Source: Nitrospirota bacterium
GTDB lineage: Bacteria > Nitrospirota > Thermodesulfovibrionia > Thermodesulfovibrionales > Dissulfurispiraceae
NCBI GenBank assembly: GCA_023476565.1
Contig: JAMCVZ010000042.1
Coordinates: 1-46,842, forward strand
DNA length: 46,842 nt
Direction of reading: 5' to 3'
Below, one piece after another: positions 1 to 7,575 of the stretch (positions are counted from its first letter, which is position 1; each line of letters starts with the position of its first letter). The notes below the pieces were generated by a model. The model searched no databases. It was not told the origin of the DNA and worked only from the letters and a program-made list of their open reading frames with translations. The translations under genes and the position numbers were made by a program.

Positions 1-256
1 CAAGCAGCGAATCCATTTCCTCGTACGTCCTTCTGTGTACCATCTGGACAGGCTGCTTTATTTGCTCCCCGATGTAATCGATAATCTCCTGATAGTACGT
101 CACAGCGTCAACAGGCGTAATCATGGAGGCAACACCGATTTTTATCGTATTATTCTGCGGTTTATTTTGCTGTGAAGAGGAGACTTGCGTCAAAAAGAGG
201 ATAAGGACAGGGATAGCCAGTGAAAGCAAGAATATATAAAATCGCCTTTTTATCAT
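1..256 (-). CDS. PhnD-type phosphate/phosphonate ABC transporter substrate-binding protein (5' part only)
   Basis: The gene runs leftward off the window, so only about 85 N-terminal codons are visible. Translation from the ATG at 256 gives a basic start (MIKRRFYIFLLS), a hydrophobic export signal to about residue 27, then IKIGVASMITPVDAVTYYQE and IDYIGEQIKQPVQMVHRRTY. The order 'KIGV(A)..TP......Y......YI.......V' is typical of the start of periplasmic binding proteins of the PhnD/phosphite-phosphonate family, which deliver oxyanions to an ABC permease or act as sensor domains. The start is the first ATG of the frame, with only a weak ribosome site. It is divergent from the arsenic operon across a 226-bp gap. 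The substrate, and whether a kinase or cyclase domain follows, cannot be seen. Confidence 0.6.
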   Translation of the reverse strand, partial: MIKRRFYIFLLSLAIPVLILFLTQVSSSQQNKPQNNTIKIGVASMITPVDAVTYYQEIIDYIGEQIKQPVQMVHRRTYEEMDSLL

Positions 257-421
257 CAACTGCTCGAATCACTCAGATTGTAGTGCTGTCAAGGAACTCA
301 TTTGTTCGGTTAACCTATCATACCTGTATTTCCTGCGCCATATCAAGTTGTTATATTTGCGTGGTTGGCGTACAGCAGGTGACAGGGGAACCCTGCTTAT
401 GCATTCAAATCACCAAAGGCC

Positions 422-464
422 TTGACAAATGTTTCACATCGTGGTTATATAAAAATATATTTAT
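422..464 (+). promoter_or_regulatory. Sigma-70 promoter and possible ArsR operator of the arsenic operon
   Basis: A near-consensus promoter is visible: TTGACA at 422-427, a 17-bp spacer and TTATAT at 445-450. An AT-rich imperfect palindrome (ATAAA at 449-453 facing TTTAT at 460-464) overlaps the expected transcription start, where an ArsR/SmtB repressor would block RNA polymerase. The promoter call is direct reading. The operator assignment is inference from the arsR gene in the same operon. Confidence 0.6.
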
Positions 465-482
465 GTATTGCGGAGGATCGAG

Positions 483-1433
483 ATGCTGAAAGAGTTCGCG
501 CAGCACCTAACGTACGACGTTATCAAACTGGGGCACGGTTCCCGGCCCGCTGATGCTTTGGAGTTCTTCATCTATGATACTTTGAAGATATTCCTGCTCC
601 TTTCAGTCATCATATTCGTTGTATCGGTAATCAGGAGCCATTTCCCTCCGGAAAAGACGAAGAAGATATTGTCTCATAAAAAAGAATTTATAGGAAATAT
701 CTTTGCAGCTCTGCTCGGCATTGTTACCCCCTTTTGCTCGTGCTCAGCGGTGCCTCTCTTTATAGGTTTTATAGAGGCGGGGGTACCGCTCGGCGTAACA
801 TTTTCTTTCCTTATCTCATCACCCATGGTCAATGAAGTAGCAGTAGTGCTCCTCTGGGGGCTTTTCGGATGGAAGATAGCAGCTATTTACATGGGCACAG
901 GACTGCTTGTGGCTGTTATAGCCGGGCTTGTCATCGGCAAGCTGAAACTCGAAAAGTGGGTCGAGGAGTACGTCTACAAGATCAATACCGGCCAGGGACA
1001 GGAGATAGTAAAGCAGAGCTTCAGGGATCGGCTGCGGTACGCACAGTGGAATACCGCCGATATTTTAAAAAGAGTATGGCTCTATATCATTGTGGCCATC
1101 GGCATTGGCGGTTTCATCCACGGCTATGTGCCGCAGGACTTTCTTGTCCGCTATGCCGGACCGCAGAACCCCTTTGCCGTCCCTGTGGCGGTTGCATTAG
1201 GCGTGCCCCTTTACTCCAATGCAGCAGGCGTAATACCGATTGTCTATGCCCTTATGGAAAAAGGATTGAGCACCGGCACCGTGCTTGCTTTTATGATGGC
1301 GGTTACTGCGCTGTCGCTCCCGGAGATGATAATTCTGAGAAAGGTATTGAAAGTTCAGTTGCTCGGTGTTTTTGTAGGAATAATGACTGTAACCATTATA
1401 GCGGTGGGCTATCTGTTCAATGCAATTCTATAG
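483..1433 (+). CDS. COG0701/ArsP-type permease (DUF318 family)
   Basis: A polytopic inner-membrane protein of 316 residues. The signature GIVTPFCSCSAVPLFIGF near residue 80 (Cys-Ser-Cys after Pro-Phe) and SSPMVNEVA near residue 112 are characteristic of the ArsP/COG0701 permease family, whose characterised members export trivalent organoarsenicals. Other members sit in metal or arsenic operons with unproven substrates. About eight hydrophobic segments are visible, with a basic cytoplasmic stretch around residues 165-200. The ATG at 483 is chosen over the TTG at 468 because GGAGG lies at 472-476, six bases before it. It is the first gene of the arsenic operon and is followed after 11 bp by the selenoprotein gene. 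The two may work as a pair, the redox protein handling a thiol- or selenol-bound metalloid, but that is inference. Confidence 0.85.
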   Translation: MLKEFAQHLTYDVIKLGHGSRPADALEFFIYDTLKIFLLLSVIIFVVSVIRSHFPPEKTKKILSHKKEFIGNIFAALLGIVTPFCSCSAVPLFIGFIEAGVPLGVTFSFLISSPMVNEVAVVLLWGLFGWKIAAIYMGTGLLVAVIAGLVIGKLKLEKWVEEYVYKINTGQGQEIVKQSFRDRLRYAQWNTADILKRVWLYIIVAIGIGGFIHGYVPQDFLVRYAGPQNPFAVPVAVALGVPLYSNAAGVIPIVYALMEKGLSTGTVLAFMMAVTALSLPEMIILRKVLKVQLLGVFVGIMTVTIIAVGYLFNAIL

Positions 1434-1444
1434 GAGATAAATAC

Positions 1445-1768
1445 ATGCAAATTGATTGCTACATATCAGTGCGGTGCGGCTCGGAAGAGGCGCTTAAAAA
1501 GAATATTTACTCGGCGCTGGAACTGGAGAGCGTTCATGCCACGGTCAATTTCCATCGCATTGATGACGAAGAAGCAGCCCGATTAGGGCTGAAGGGTTCG
1601 CCCTCCGTATTCGTCAATGGGCAGGAGATACAGCCGCTGGAAGCAGGTGGCTTTTCCTGAAGGATGTTCCGGGATGAGTCCGGGAGACTCGCAAACACAC
1701 CTTCAATAATAACTTTGAGGGAGCTTATCAGGAAAACAAAAAATGAAGATTACACTGAGGAGGGTTAA
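1445..1768 (+). CDS. Selenocysteine-containing thioredoxin-fold protein (UGA at codon 72)
   Basis: Starting at the ATG at 1445 (AGGAGA at 1434-1439), the frame reads 71 codons to a TGA at 1658-1660. It then continues for another 35 sense codons to TAA at 1766, two bases before the next ATG. The complete product is 107 residues with Sec72. Visible features are Cys5 and Cys11 near the N-terminus, the cis-Pro loop KGSPSVFVNG of thioredoxin folds, then GGFS-U-RMFRDESGRLANTPS. Related small thioredoxin-like proteins of arsenic/mercury loci carry a conserved Cys in a GxxCRxY-type motif at this point, so UGA replaces that Cys. The part after UGA ends in an amphipathic helix (ITLRELIRKTKNEDY), as a real C-terminus would. 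Without recoding the product would be a 71-residue fragment. The motif comparison is from memory of the family. Sec incorporation itself is inferred, as no selA/B/C/D lies in the window. Confidence 0.85.
1675..1691 (+). promoter_or_regulatory. Candidate bacterial SECIS hairpin
   Basis: Fourteen bases after the UGA, GAGTC (1676-1680) pairs perfectly with GACTC (1686-1690) around the five-base loop CGGGA; a U-G pair (1675/1691) extends the stem to six. The 17-nt upper hairpin, G residues in the apical loop and the short distance from UGA fit the known layout of bacterial SECIS elements read by SelB. The pairing is seen; the function is inferred. Confidence 0.65.
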
Positions 1769-1770
1769 TT

Positions 1771-2031
1771 ATGGAGATTAAGGTATTGGGTCCGGGTTGC
1801 GCCAACTGCCACAAGATGGAGGAGCTGGCAAAAACAGCGGTCAAAGAGCTCGGCATTGATGCAACAATTGAAAAGATATCGGATATTCGGGAAATCATGA
1901 AGTATACCATGTCAACTCCCGGACTCGTGGTCAACGGGAAGCTCAAGCATTCAGGGAAACCGTTGCCCGGCCCGGAAAAGGTTAAAGAGTTGATAAAGAG
2001 CGAGGTCCAATCTCAATGCAGGAATTGCTAA
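1771..2031 (+). CDS. Small thioredoxin-like redox-active disulfide protein
   Basis: An 86-residue protein of the TIGR00412-like 'redox-active disulfide protein' type. MEIKVLGPGCANCHKMEELA shows the CxxC pair (Cys10, Cys13), and STPGLVVNGKLKHSGKPLPG shows the cis-Pro loop and following beta strand. Such proteins are common beside COG0701 permeases and ArsR regulators, where they probably move electrons or thiol-bound metalloid. A C-terminal extension ending QCRNC adds two more cysteines; it exists because the reading frame runs 16 bp into arsR, so translation of the two is coupled. The ribosome site GAGGAGGG lies within the end of the preceding selenoprotein gene. A specific substrate cannot be assigned. 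Confidence 0.85.
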   Translation: MEIKVLGPGCANCHKMEELAKTAVKELGIDATIEKISDIREIMKYTMSTPGLVVNGKLKHSGKPLPGPEKVKELIKSEVQSQCRNC

Positions 2032-2396
2032 ACACCTTCAAGGCACTTTCTGATGAAACGAGGCTCAGGATACTGAAACTCCTCGAAAGGGGAGAACTGT
2101 GCGTATGCGATATTGTTGCCGCCCTTGATATGATCCAGCCAAAGGTTTCCTTTCATCTGAGGATATTGAAAGAGGCCGGACTGATCAAGGACAGGAAACA
2201 GGGGAAGTGGATCCACTACACGATAGACGATTCCGATATGTTCACCCGTTTCCTGATCCTTTCGGTGCTGGAGAAAAGCTCTACTGACGGCGTAAGAGAA
2301 GATAAGAAACGACTCGATGCATTTCTGAAAAACAAAAAGACAAAAACAGGGGTCGCCGCGGTAAAAAGAAAAGCCGTTTATTGCGGGGAGGGGTAG
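2016..2396 (+). CDS. arsR: ArsR/SmtB-family arsenite-responsive repressor
   Basis: A 126-residue winged-helix regulator. The N-terminal helix LLNTFKALSDETRLRILKLL, the metal-binding loop ELCVCDI (Cys29, Cys31) and the recognition helix region QPKVSFHLRILKEAGLI followed by a beta wing (DRKQGKWIHYTI) are all present. The CxC in the alpha-3 helix is the classic As(III)/Sb(III) sensor, whose occupation releases the repressor from DNA. The lysine-rich tail after about residue 95 is longer than usual. It overlaps the upstream thioredoxin-like gene and lies inside the operon, so it very likely autoregulates through the palindrome near 449-464. Confidence 0.92.
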   Translation: MQELLNTFKALSDETRLRILKLLERGELCVCDIVAALDMIQPKVSFHLRILKEAGLIKDRKQGKWIHYTIDDSDMFTRFLILSVLEKSSTDGVREDKKRLDAFLKNKKTKTGVAAVKRKAVYCGEG

Positions 2397-2416
2397 AAAA
2401 TACGGAGGAAGAGATA

Positions 2417-2500
2417 ATGAACGGGTTCAGGCAGGCAAGAGACGAAATAAAAGAAAAAGCGCTTAAGCCGGTAAATAATCTTAAAACGAAGGGGGCATAG
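2417..2500 (+). CDS. 27-residue small ORF between arsR and acr3
   Basis: An ATG at 2417 is preceded by a strong ribosome site (GGAGGAAGAG, 2404-2413) and opens a 28-codon frame ending one base before the acr3 ATG. The peptide starts [20 protein letters not shown] and is highly charged, with a helix-like first half. The spacing (20 bp after arsR, TAG then ATG for acr3) suggests it is translated, at least to couple ribosomes into acr3. I recognise no family. It could instead be only a translational coupler. Confidence 0.45.
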   Translation: MNGFRQARDEIKEKALKPVNNLKTKGA

Positions 2501-2501
2501 C

Positions 2502-3581
2502 ATGGAGAGGGGGACAGGCAAAAAACTTTCTTTTATCGACCGGTATCTCACTATCTGGATATTCGCTGCAATGGCCTTCGGGGTGGGCCTCGGGTACTTC
2601 ATACCCGGAACCGAGAGCTTCATTAATGAATTCCAGGTCGGCACTACCAATATCCCTATTGCTATCGGCCTTATATTGATGATGTATCCACCTCTGGCTA
2701 AAGTTAAATATGAAGAGCTCGGCGAGGTCTTCAGGAATAAGAAGGTGCTCGGCCTCTCTCTCATTCAAAACTGGATAATCGGTCCCATGCTGATGTTCGG
2801 CCTTGCGATCATCTTTCTCCATAACTATCCGGAATACATGATCGGCCTTATCATGATCGGACTTGCCCGCTGCATTGCCATGGTTATCGTATGGAACGAT
2901 CTTGCCTGTGGTGACCCTGAGTACGCTGCAGGACTGGTCGCCTTTAATTCCATATTCCAGGTACTCTTCTATTCTGTGTACGCCTATATCTTCATTACTA
3001 TCCTCCCTGCCTTGTTCGGGCTCAAAGGAGCTGTTGTAGAAGTAACCATAGGACAGATTGCCGAAAGTGTTTTTATATACCTGGGGATTCCTTTTCTCGC
3101 CGGGATAGTTACCCGTTTCAGTCTGGTTAAAATAAAAGGCCGCCAATGGTATGACCGGATTTTTATTCCCGGGATAAGCCCGATAACCCTTATCTCGTTG
3201 CTCTTCACCATCATCGTCATGTTCTCTCTCAAAGGGAATTATATTGTCAAACTCCCGCTTGACGTAGTCCGTATTGCCATACCGCTGCTCATTTACTTCG
3301 TTTTTATGTTTCTTATCTCTTTCTATATGGGGTACAAGCTCAGGACGGATTACGAAAAGACCACAACGCTCTCGTTTACTGCAGCAAGCAATAATTTTGA
3401 ACTGGCCATTGCGGTTGCAGTAGCAGTATTTGGAATCAATTCAGGCGCAGCCTTCGCGGCGGTCATAGGACCTCTCGTGGAAGTGCCGGTGCTGATCGGG
3501 CTTGTTAATGTCGCCCGGTATTTCCAGAGGACCTATTTCACGGTTGAGTATTGCCGGATCAAGGAGACAAAACCCTTATAA
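2502..3581 (+). CDS. acr3: ACR3-family arsenite efflux permease
   Basis: A 359-residue inner-membrane protein with about ten hydrophobic segments. The ACR3 hallmark [21 protein letters not shown] near residues 125-145 contains the conserved Cys and the VWN motif needed for As(III) export. A second conserved block, [21 protein letters not shown], lies near residues 290-310, followed by [13 protein letters not shown]. Length and motif order match prokaryotic ACR3 (arsB of the ACR3 class), which expels arsenite using the proton gradient. It is the last gene of the operon and lies just after the small ORF. No arsC is present, so the operon suits cells that already meet arsenic as As(III), as expected for an anaerobe. 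Confidence 0.95.
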   Translation: MERGTGKKLSFIDRYLTIWIFAAMAFGVGLGYFIPGTESFINEFQVGTTNIPIAIGLILMMYPPLAKVKYEELGEVFRNKKVLGLSLIQNWIIGPMLMFGLAIIFLHNYPEYMIGLIMIGLARCIAMVIVWNDLACGDPEYAAGLVAFNSIFQVLFYSVYAYIFITILPALFGLKGAVVEVTIGQIAESVFIYLGIPFLAGIVTRFSLVKIKGRQWYDRIFIPGISPITLISLLFTIIVMFSLKGNYIVKLPLDVVRIAIPLLIYFVFMFLISFYMGYKLRTDYEKTTTLSFTAASNNFELAIAVAVAVFGINSGAAFAAVIGPLVEVPVLIGLVNVARYFQRTYFTVEYCRIKETKPL

Positions 3582-3633
3582 TTACTCGGAAGGTTTAGCC
3601 GCCCGCCGGGATGTGAATCTCATTGGGCGCGGG

Positions 3634-6600
3634 TTATCCCACCGCCTTATGGTATTCATGAATTGATTTAATGCTCATTTCTTTCTTCTGAAGCATCTCG
3701 ATCGCCATTACCACCGCCCGCGCCCCTGTGATGGTAGTCGTGTAGGGGACTTTGAATTGCAGGGCGCTTCTTCGTATGGAAAGGGAATCCCGCTGCGCCT
3801 GGGCGCCGGTCACCGTATTTATGATAAAGTTCACCTCTCTGTTTTTTATCAGGTCTACGATGTGCGGCCTTCCTTCAGCTACCTTATTGACGACCTCCAC
3901 GCTTATGCCTTTATCGGCAAGGTACTGCGCGGTTCCTTTCGTCGCAATAATCTTAAAGCCCATCCCGGTCAATTTCCTGGAAATTTCTACTGTATGGGGC
4001 TTGTCCTTGTCTTTGACACTTAAAATTATTTTCCCCGATGTCGGTATCCTGTTGCTGCTTGCAGCCTGCGCCTTTGCATAGGCAAGGCCGAAGTCCTCGT
4101 CTATTCCCATAACCTCACCCGTAGATTTCATTTCAGGGCCGAGTATGGTGTCCACCCCGGGGAACCTGTCAAACGGGAAGACCGCTTCTTTAACCGCCAC
4201 ATGCTTTATTTCTATCTCCCGGGTAAGCCCGAGTCCTTTCAAGGTATGCCCGACCATAACCTTTGCTGCGAGCTTTGCAAGGGGAACTCCCGTAGCTTTG
4301 CTCACATAAGGTATTGTCCTGGAGCCCCGCGGATTGACTTCAAGAATAAATATCTCGTTTTCCTTGACCGCGAACTGGATGTTCATCAATCCCTTGACCT
4401 TAAGCTCCTTTGCAAGCGCCTTCGTCTGGCGCTTAATTTCATCAACAATGCCCGCCGGCAATGAGTAGGGCGGAATTGAGCATGCCGAATCCCCGGAATG
4501 TATCCCGGCTTCCTCAATGTGCTCCATTACTCCACCGACGATAACATCGATACCGTCCGATATGGCATCGACATCCACCTCAATGGCATCCTCAAGATAT
4601 TTATCTACAAGGATCGGGTGCTCGGGAGACGCCTTGACCGCCCGCACCATATAATCAGTTAAAGATTTCTCATCATACACGATCTCCATGGCCCTGCCGC
4701 CGAGGACATACGAGGGCCTTACCATCACCGGATAGCCTATCTTGCCGGCGGCGGCAGCGGCCTCCTCAATAGACATTGCTGTATCGCTCTCAGCCTGTTT
4801 AAGGTCAAGCTTATGGAGCAGCTCTTTGAATCTCTTTCTGTCCTCGGCCCTGTCAATGGAGTCAGGCGAGGTGCCGAGTATCTTCACCCCCTCGCTTTCA
4901 AGGGGAACCGCGAGTTTCAGTGGGGTCTGTCCGCCGAACTGCACTATTACGCCTTCAGGCTTTTCCAGCTCGACAATACTCAGGACATCCTCTATGGTCA
5001 GGGGTTCGAAATAGAGCCTGTCGGCGGTATCGTAATCCGTACTGACCGTCTCGGGATTGCAATTGATCATTATGGTTTCGTAGCCGAGTTCCCTCAGGGC
5101 GAAGACAGCGTGGACACAGCAGTAATCGAACTCAATGCCCTGCCCTATCCTGTTGGGCCCCGATCCCAGGATAACCACTTTCTTCTTATCAGTAGGATTC
5201 GCCTCGCACTCAACAAATCCCCCCTTGCCACCCTTTAGTAAAGGGGGAGTGGGAGAATTAAGAGTATAGAAAGGTTTTTCATATGTCGAATACAGGTACG
5301 GGGTATATGCTTCGAACTCCGCGGCGCAGGTATCGACAAGCTTGTAAACAGGCTTCAACCCGAGCTGCTTCCTTAAGTCCCTTATTTCTTTTTCTGTTTT
5401 TCCTATAAGGGCAGCAATACGTTTATCGGAAAAACCATACTCTTTAGCCTCCCTCAGCATAGATCGGAAGGCCGGAAGATCGGAAGCTTCGATATTGAAT
5501 GTTTTTCCTTCTGCACTAATCGTTGCTTCCATTTCTATAATCTGCCTCATGTTGTGCAGGAACCAGGGATCTATCCAGGTCAGGGCATGTATTTCATCGA
5601 TGCCCGTTCCCTGGCGCAGCGCCTGGGCTATGTACCAGATCCTTTCGGCGTTCGGCGTTCTGAGCTTTGCTTTTATCCCGTCAAGATCCGAATCTCCCTG
5701 CGATAATACCGGTTCCAGTCCGGCAGAGCCGATCTCGAGGCTCCTCAATGCCTTCTGCAGAGCTTCCTTGAAAGTCCGCCCGATTGACATAACCTCTCCT
5801 ACCGACTTCATCTGGGTTGTAAGGGTAGCGTCGGCATCGGGGAACTTCTCAAAAGTGAACCTCGGGATTTTTGTAACAACATAGTCTATGGCCGGCTCGA
5901 ATGAAGCGGGCGTCTCCCGTGTTATGTCGTTCTTTATTTCATCAAGCGTATAGCCGACAGCAAGTTTTGCCGCTATCTTTGCTATGGGGAAGCCTGTCGC
6001 CTTGCTGGCAAGGGCAGAGCTCCTCGATACTCTCGGGTTCATTTCTATGACAACCATTCTGCCGTTTTCCGGATTCAATGCGAACTGGATGTTGGACCCT
6101 CCGGTATCCACTCCGATTTCCCTTATAATGGCAATCGCTGCATCGCGCATCCGCTGATACTCCTTATCTGTGAGGGTCTGCGCAGGGGCAACGGTAATGG
6201 AATCGCCGGTATGAATCCCCATGGGATCGAAATTCTCTATCGAGCATATGATAACGACGTTATCCTTGCCGTCGCGCATCACTTCCAGCTCAAATTCCTT
6301 CCACCCGAGGGCGGATTCCTCGACCAGCACCTGGTTAACCGGACTCAGCTTCAGTCCTTTTTCAAGCAGTTCCTTGTACTCTTCGATATTGTAGGCGATG
6401 CCTCCTCCGGTGCCTCCAAGTGTAAAGGCCGGCCTGAGGACGGCAGGAAATCCCAGATGCTCGATAATATCAAGACCGTCTTTCATGTTGGTTATGGCGG
6501 CGCTCTTAGGCACCTCAAGGCCAACCTTCCTCATAGCCTCTTTGAAGAGCTCCCTATCCTCGGCCTTCTTGATCGCATGCAATTTTGCGCCTATCAGCTC

Positions 6601-6939
6601 TACCCCGTATTTATCGAGAACGCCTGCCTCGGCAAGCTCAACCGCGAGATTCAGTGCGGTCTGCCCACCCATGGTCGGGAGCAGCGCATCGGGTTTTTCC
6701 TTTTTAATGATGAGCTCCAGTATTTCCGCTGACAGGGGTTCGATATAGATCGCATCCGCTGTTTCAGGGTCGGTCATAATGGTTGCAGGATTGGAATTCA
6801 CCAGTACGACGGTGTAGCCCTCCTCCCGCAGGGCCTTGCAGGCCTGTGTTCCCGAATAATCGAACTCGCACGCCTGGCCGATCACTATAGGGCCTGACCC
6901 TATGAGCAGTATCTTTTTAATATCAGTCCTCTTTGGCAT
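3634..6939 (-). CDS. carB: Carbamoyl-phosphate synthase large chain
   Basis: Makes carbamoyl phosphate from bicarbonate, two ATP and glutamine-derived ammonia, together with CarA. Both ATP-grasp halves are present: the first begins [20 protein letters not shown] and the second [20 protein letters not shown] near residue 590. They are followed by the C-terminal MGS-like allosteric domain ([17 protein letters not shown]), the usual site of UMP/ornithine control. At 1101 residues it is about 20-30 longer than usual. The extra sequence sits in the linker before the second half (about residues 560-578, [19 protein letters not shown]) and is the in-frame translation of a palindromic repeat at 5218-5256. 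It starts two bases after the preceding hypothetical gene and is the last gene of the pyr operon. Confidence 0.97.
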   Translation of the reverse strand: MPKRTDIKKILLIGSGPIVIGQACEFDYSGTQACKALREEGYTVVLVNSNPATIMTDPETADAIYIEPLSAEILELIIKKEKPDALLPTMGGQTALNLAVELAEAGVLDKYGVELIGAKLHAIKKAEDRELFKEAMRKVGLEVPKSAAITNMKDGLDIIEHLGFPAVLRPAFTLGGTGGGIAYNIEEYKELLEKGLKLSPVNQVLVEESALGWKEFELEVMRDGKDNVVIICSIENFDPMGIHTGDSITVAPAQTLTDKEYQRMRDAAIAIIREIGVDTGGSNIQFALNPENGRMVVIEMNPRVSRSSALASKATGFPIAKIAAKLAVGYTLDEIKNDITRETPASFEPAIDYVVTKIPRFTFEKFPDADATLTTQMKSVGEVMSIGRTFKEALQKALRSLEIGSAGLEPVLSQGDSDLDGIKAKLRTPNAERIWYIAQALRQGTGIDEIHALTWIDPWFLHNMRQIIEMEATISAEGKTFNIEASDLPAFRSMLREAKEYGFSDKRIAALIGKTEKEIRDLRKQLGLKPVYKLVDTCAAEFEAYTPYLYSTYEKPFYTLNSPTPPLLKGGKGGFVECEANPTDKKKVVILGSGPNRIGQGIEFDYCCVHAVFALRELGYETIMINCNPETVSTDYDTADRLYFEPLTIEDVLSIVELEKPEGVIVQFGGQTPLKLAVPLESEGVKILGTSPDSIDRAEDRKRFKELLHKLDLKQAESDTAMSIEEAAAAAGKIGYPVMVRPSYVLGGRAMEIVYDEKSLTDYMVRAVKASPEHPILVDKYLEDAIEVDVDAISDGIDVIVGGVMEHIEEAGIHSGDSACSIPPYSLPAGIVDEIKRQTKALAKELKVKGLMNIQFAVKENEIFILEVNPRGSRTIPYVSKATGVPLAKLAAKVMVGHTLKGLGLTREIEIKHVAVKEAVFPFDRFPGVDTILGPEMKSTGEVMGIDEDFGLAYAKAQAASSNRIPTSGKIILSVKDKDKPHTVEISRKLTGMGFKIIATKGTAQYLADKGISVEVVNKVAEGRPHIVDLIKNREVNFIINTVTGAQAQRDSLSIRRSALQFKVPYTTTITGARAVVMAIEMLQKKEMSIKSIHEYHKAVG
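5218..5256. repeat. Palindromic repeat inserted in frame in carB
   Basis: A hairpin with the perfect core CCCTTTAGTAAAGGG (5231-5245) is flanked by C-rich and G-rich arms (5219-5224 and 5242-5254). On the carB strand it reads [13 protein letters not shown]. Sequences of this PPLLKGG type are dispersed palindromic repeats in many bacterial genomes (from memory). Here the element sits in the loop between the two CarB halves and keeps the frame. Confidence 0.7.
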
Positions 6940-6941
6940 CT

Positions 6942-7547
6942 CTACCTCTCTTCGGAATCTATAAAATTTTTTAACTTTTCAGCTATAGCATCAGCTTTTG
7001 CAGGCTCCCTGGATGAGAATATCAGCAACCGTTTCCCGCTTTTAAACCCAAGCTCCACGGTGTAAAATTCCACTGTCTTCCCGAAACCGGGAATAACAGT
7101 GCCATGCTGGAGCGCGATCTTCTCAACTACTTTTACCCCGTCAGGGTTTTCCGGGGACAGGGCGACATGATCCTGCCTGACGGCATCCAGTTCACCGAGC
7201 GAAAATGATACTTTGTTTTCAGCAAAGATATTTTTCATCGAGATCGCCATATTTCCTGTTTCCTTATCAATTGCAAGCCGGAGAACGCTATCGCGGAAAA
7301 CATATGTCCTGAAGGCAAGGAATAACAGTACAAAGAGGACTAAAGCCGCAAAAAAGTAACCGGCGCTGATTTTAATCCTGCCGGCAAAAAAAAATCCCGC
7401 CAGCGTGATACATGCCCCTGCTGCGAGACTCGCTGCGAGTTCGCGGTTATAAATCCCGCTGTGGAGAATACTGCCCCTCTCTGCCCTGAAAGAGGATGTC
7501 TCAAATACAAGCGTATTATCTTTTATATCCACCCTGTAATTGCTCAT
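6942..7547 (-). CDS. Hypothetical two-helix membrane protein in the pyr operon
   Basis: A 201-residue protein not assigned to a named family. Two adjacent hydrophobic segments (about residues 36-55 and 60-80) are flanked by soluble parts. The C-terminal part (about 85-200) alternates short beta-like strands ([34 protein letters not shown]) and ends in a helix, reminiscent of bacterial PH-like or DUF-type membrane-anchored domains. It lies between carA (28 bp upstream) and carB (2 bp downstream), so it is co-transcribed with pyrimidine genes. Nothing in the sequence links it to carbamoyl phosphate synthesis. Confidence 0.65.
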   Translation of the reverse strand: MSNYRVDIKDNTLVFETSSFRAERGSILHSGIYNRELAASLAAGACITLAGFFFAGRIKISAGYFFAALVLFVLLFLAFRTYVFRDSVLRLAIDKETGNMAISMKNIFAENKVSFSLGELDAVRQDHVALSPENPDGVKVVEKIALQHGTVIPGFGKTVEFYTVELGFKSGKRLLIFSSREPAKADAIAEKLKNFIDSEER

Positions 7548-7575
7548 TGACCCGTCACGTGTTGCTCTTTACTCG

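Noticed and set aside
869-1660. 263-codon frame overlapping the permease
   Set aside because: It is a shadow of the permease frame; only the part from ATG 1445 is real, as the selenoprotein.
3582-3633. Terminator between acr3 and carB
   Set aside because: Only a loose CGCCC/GGGCG pairing with no T-run on either strand.
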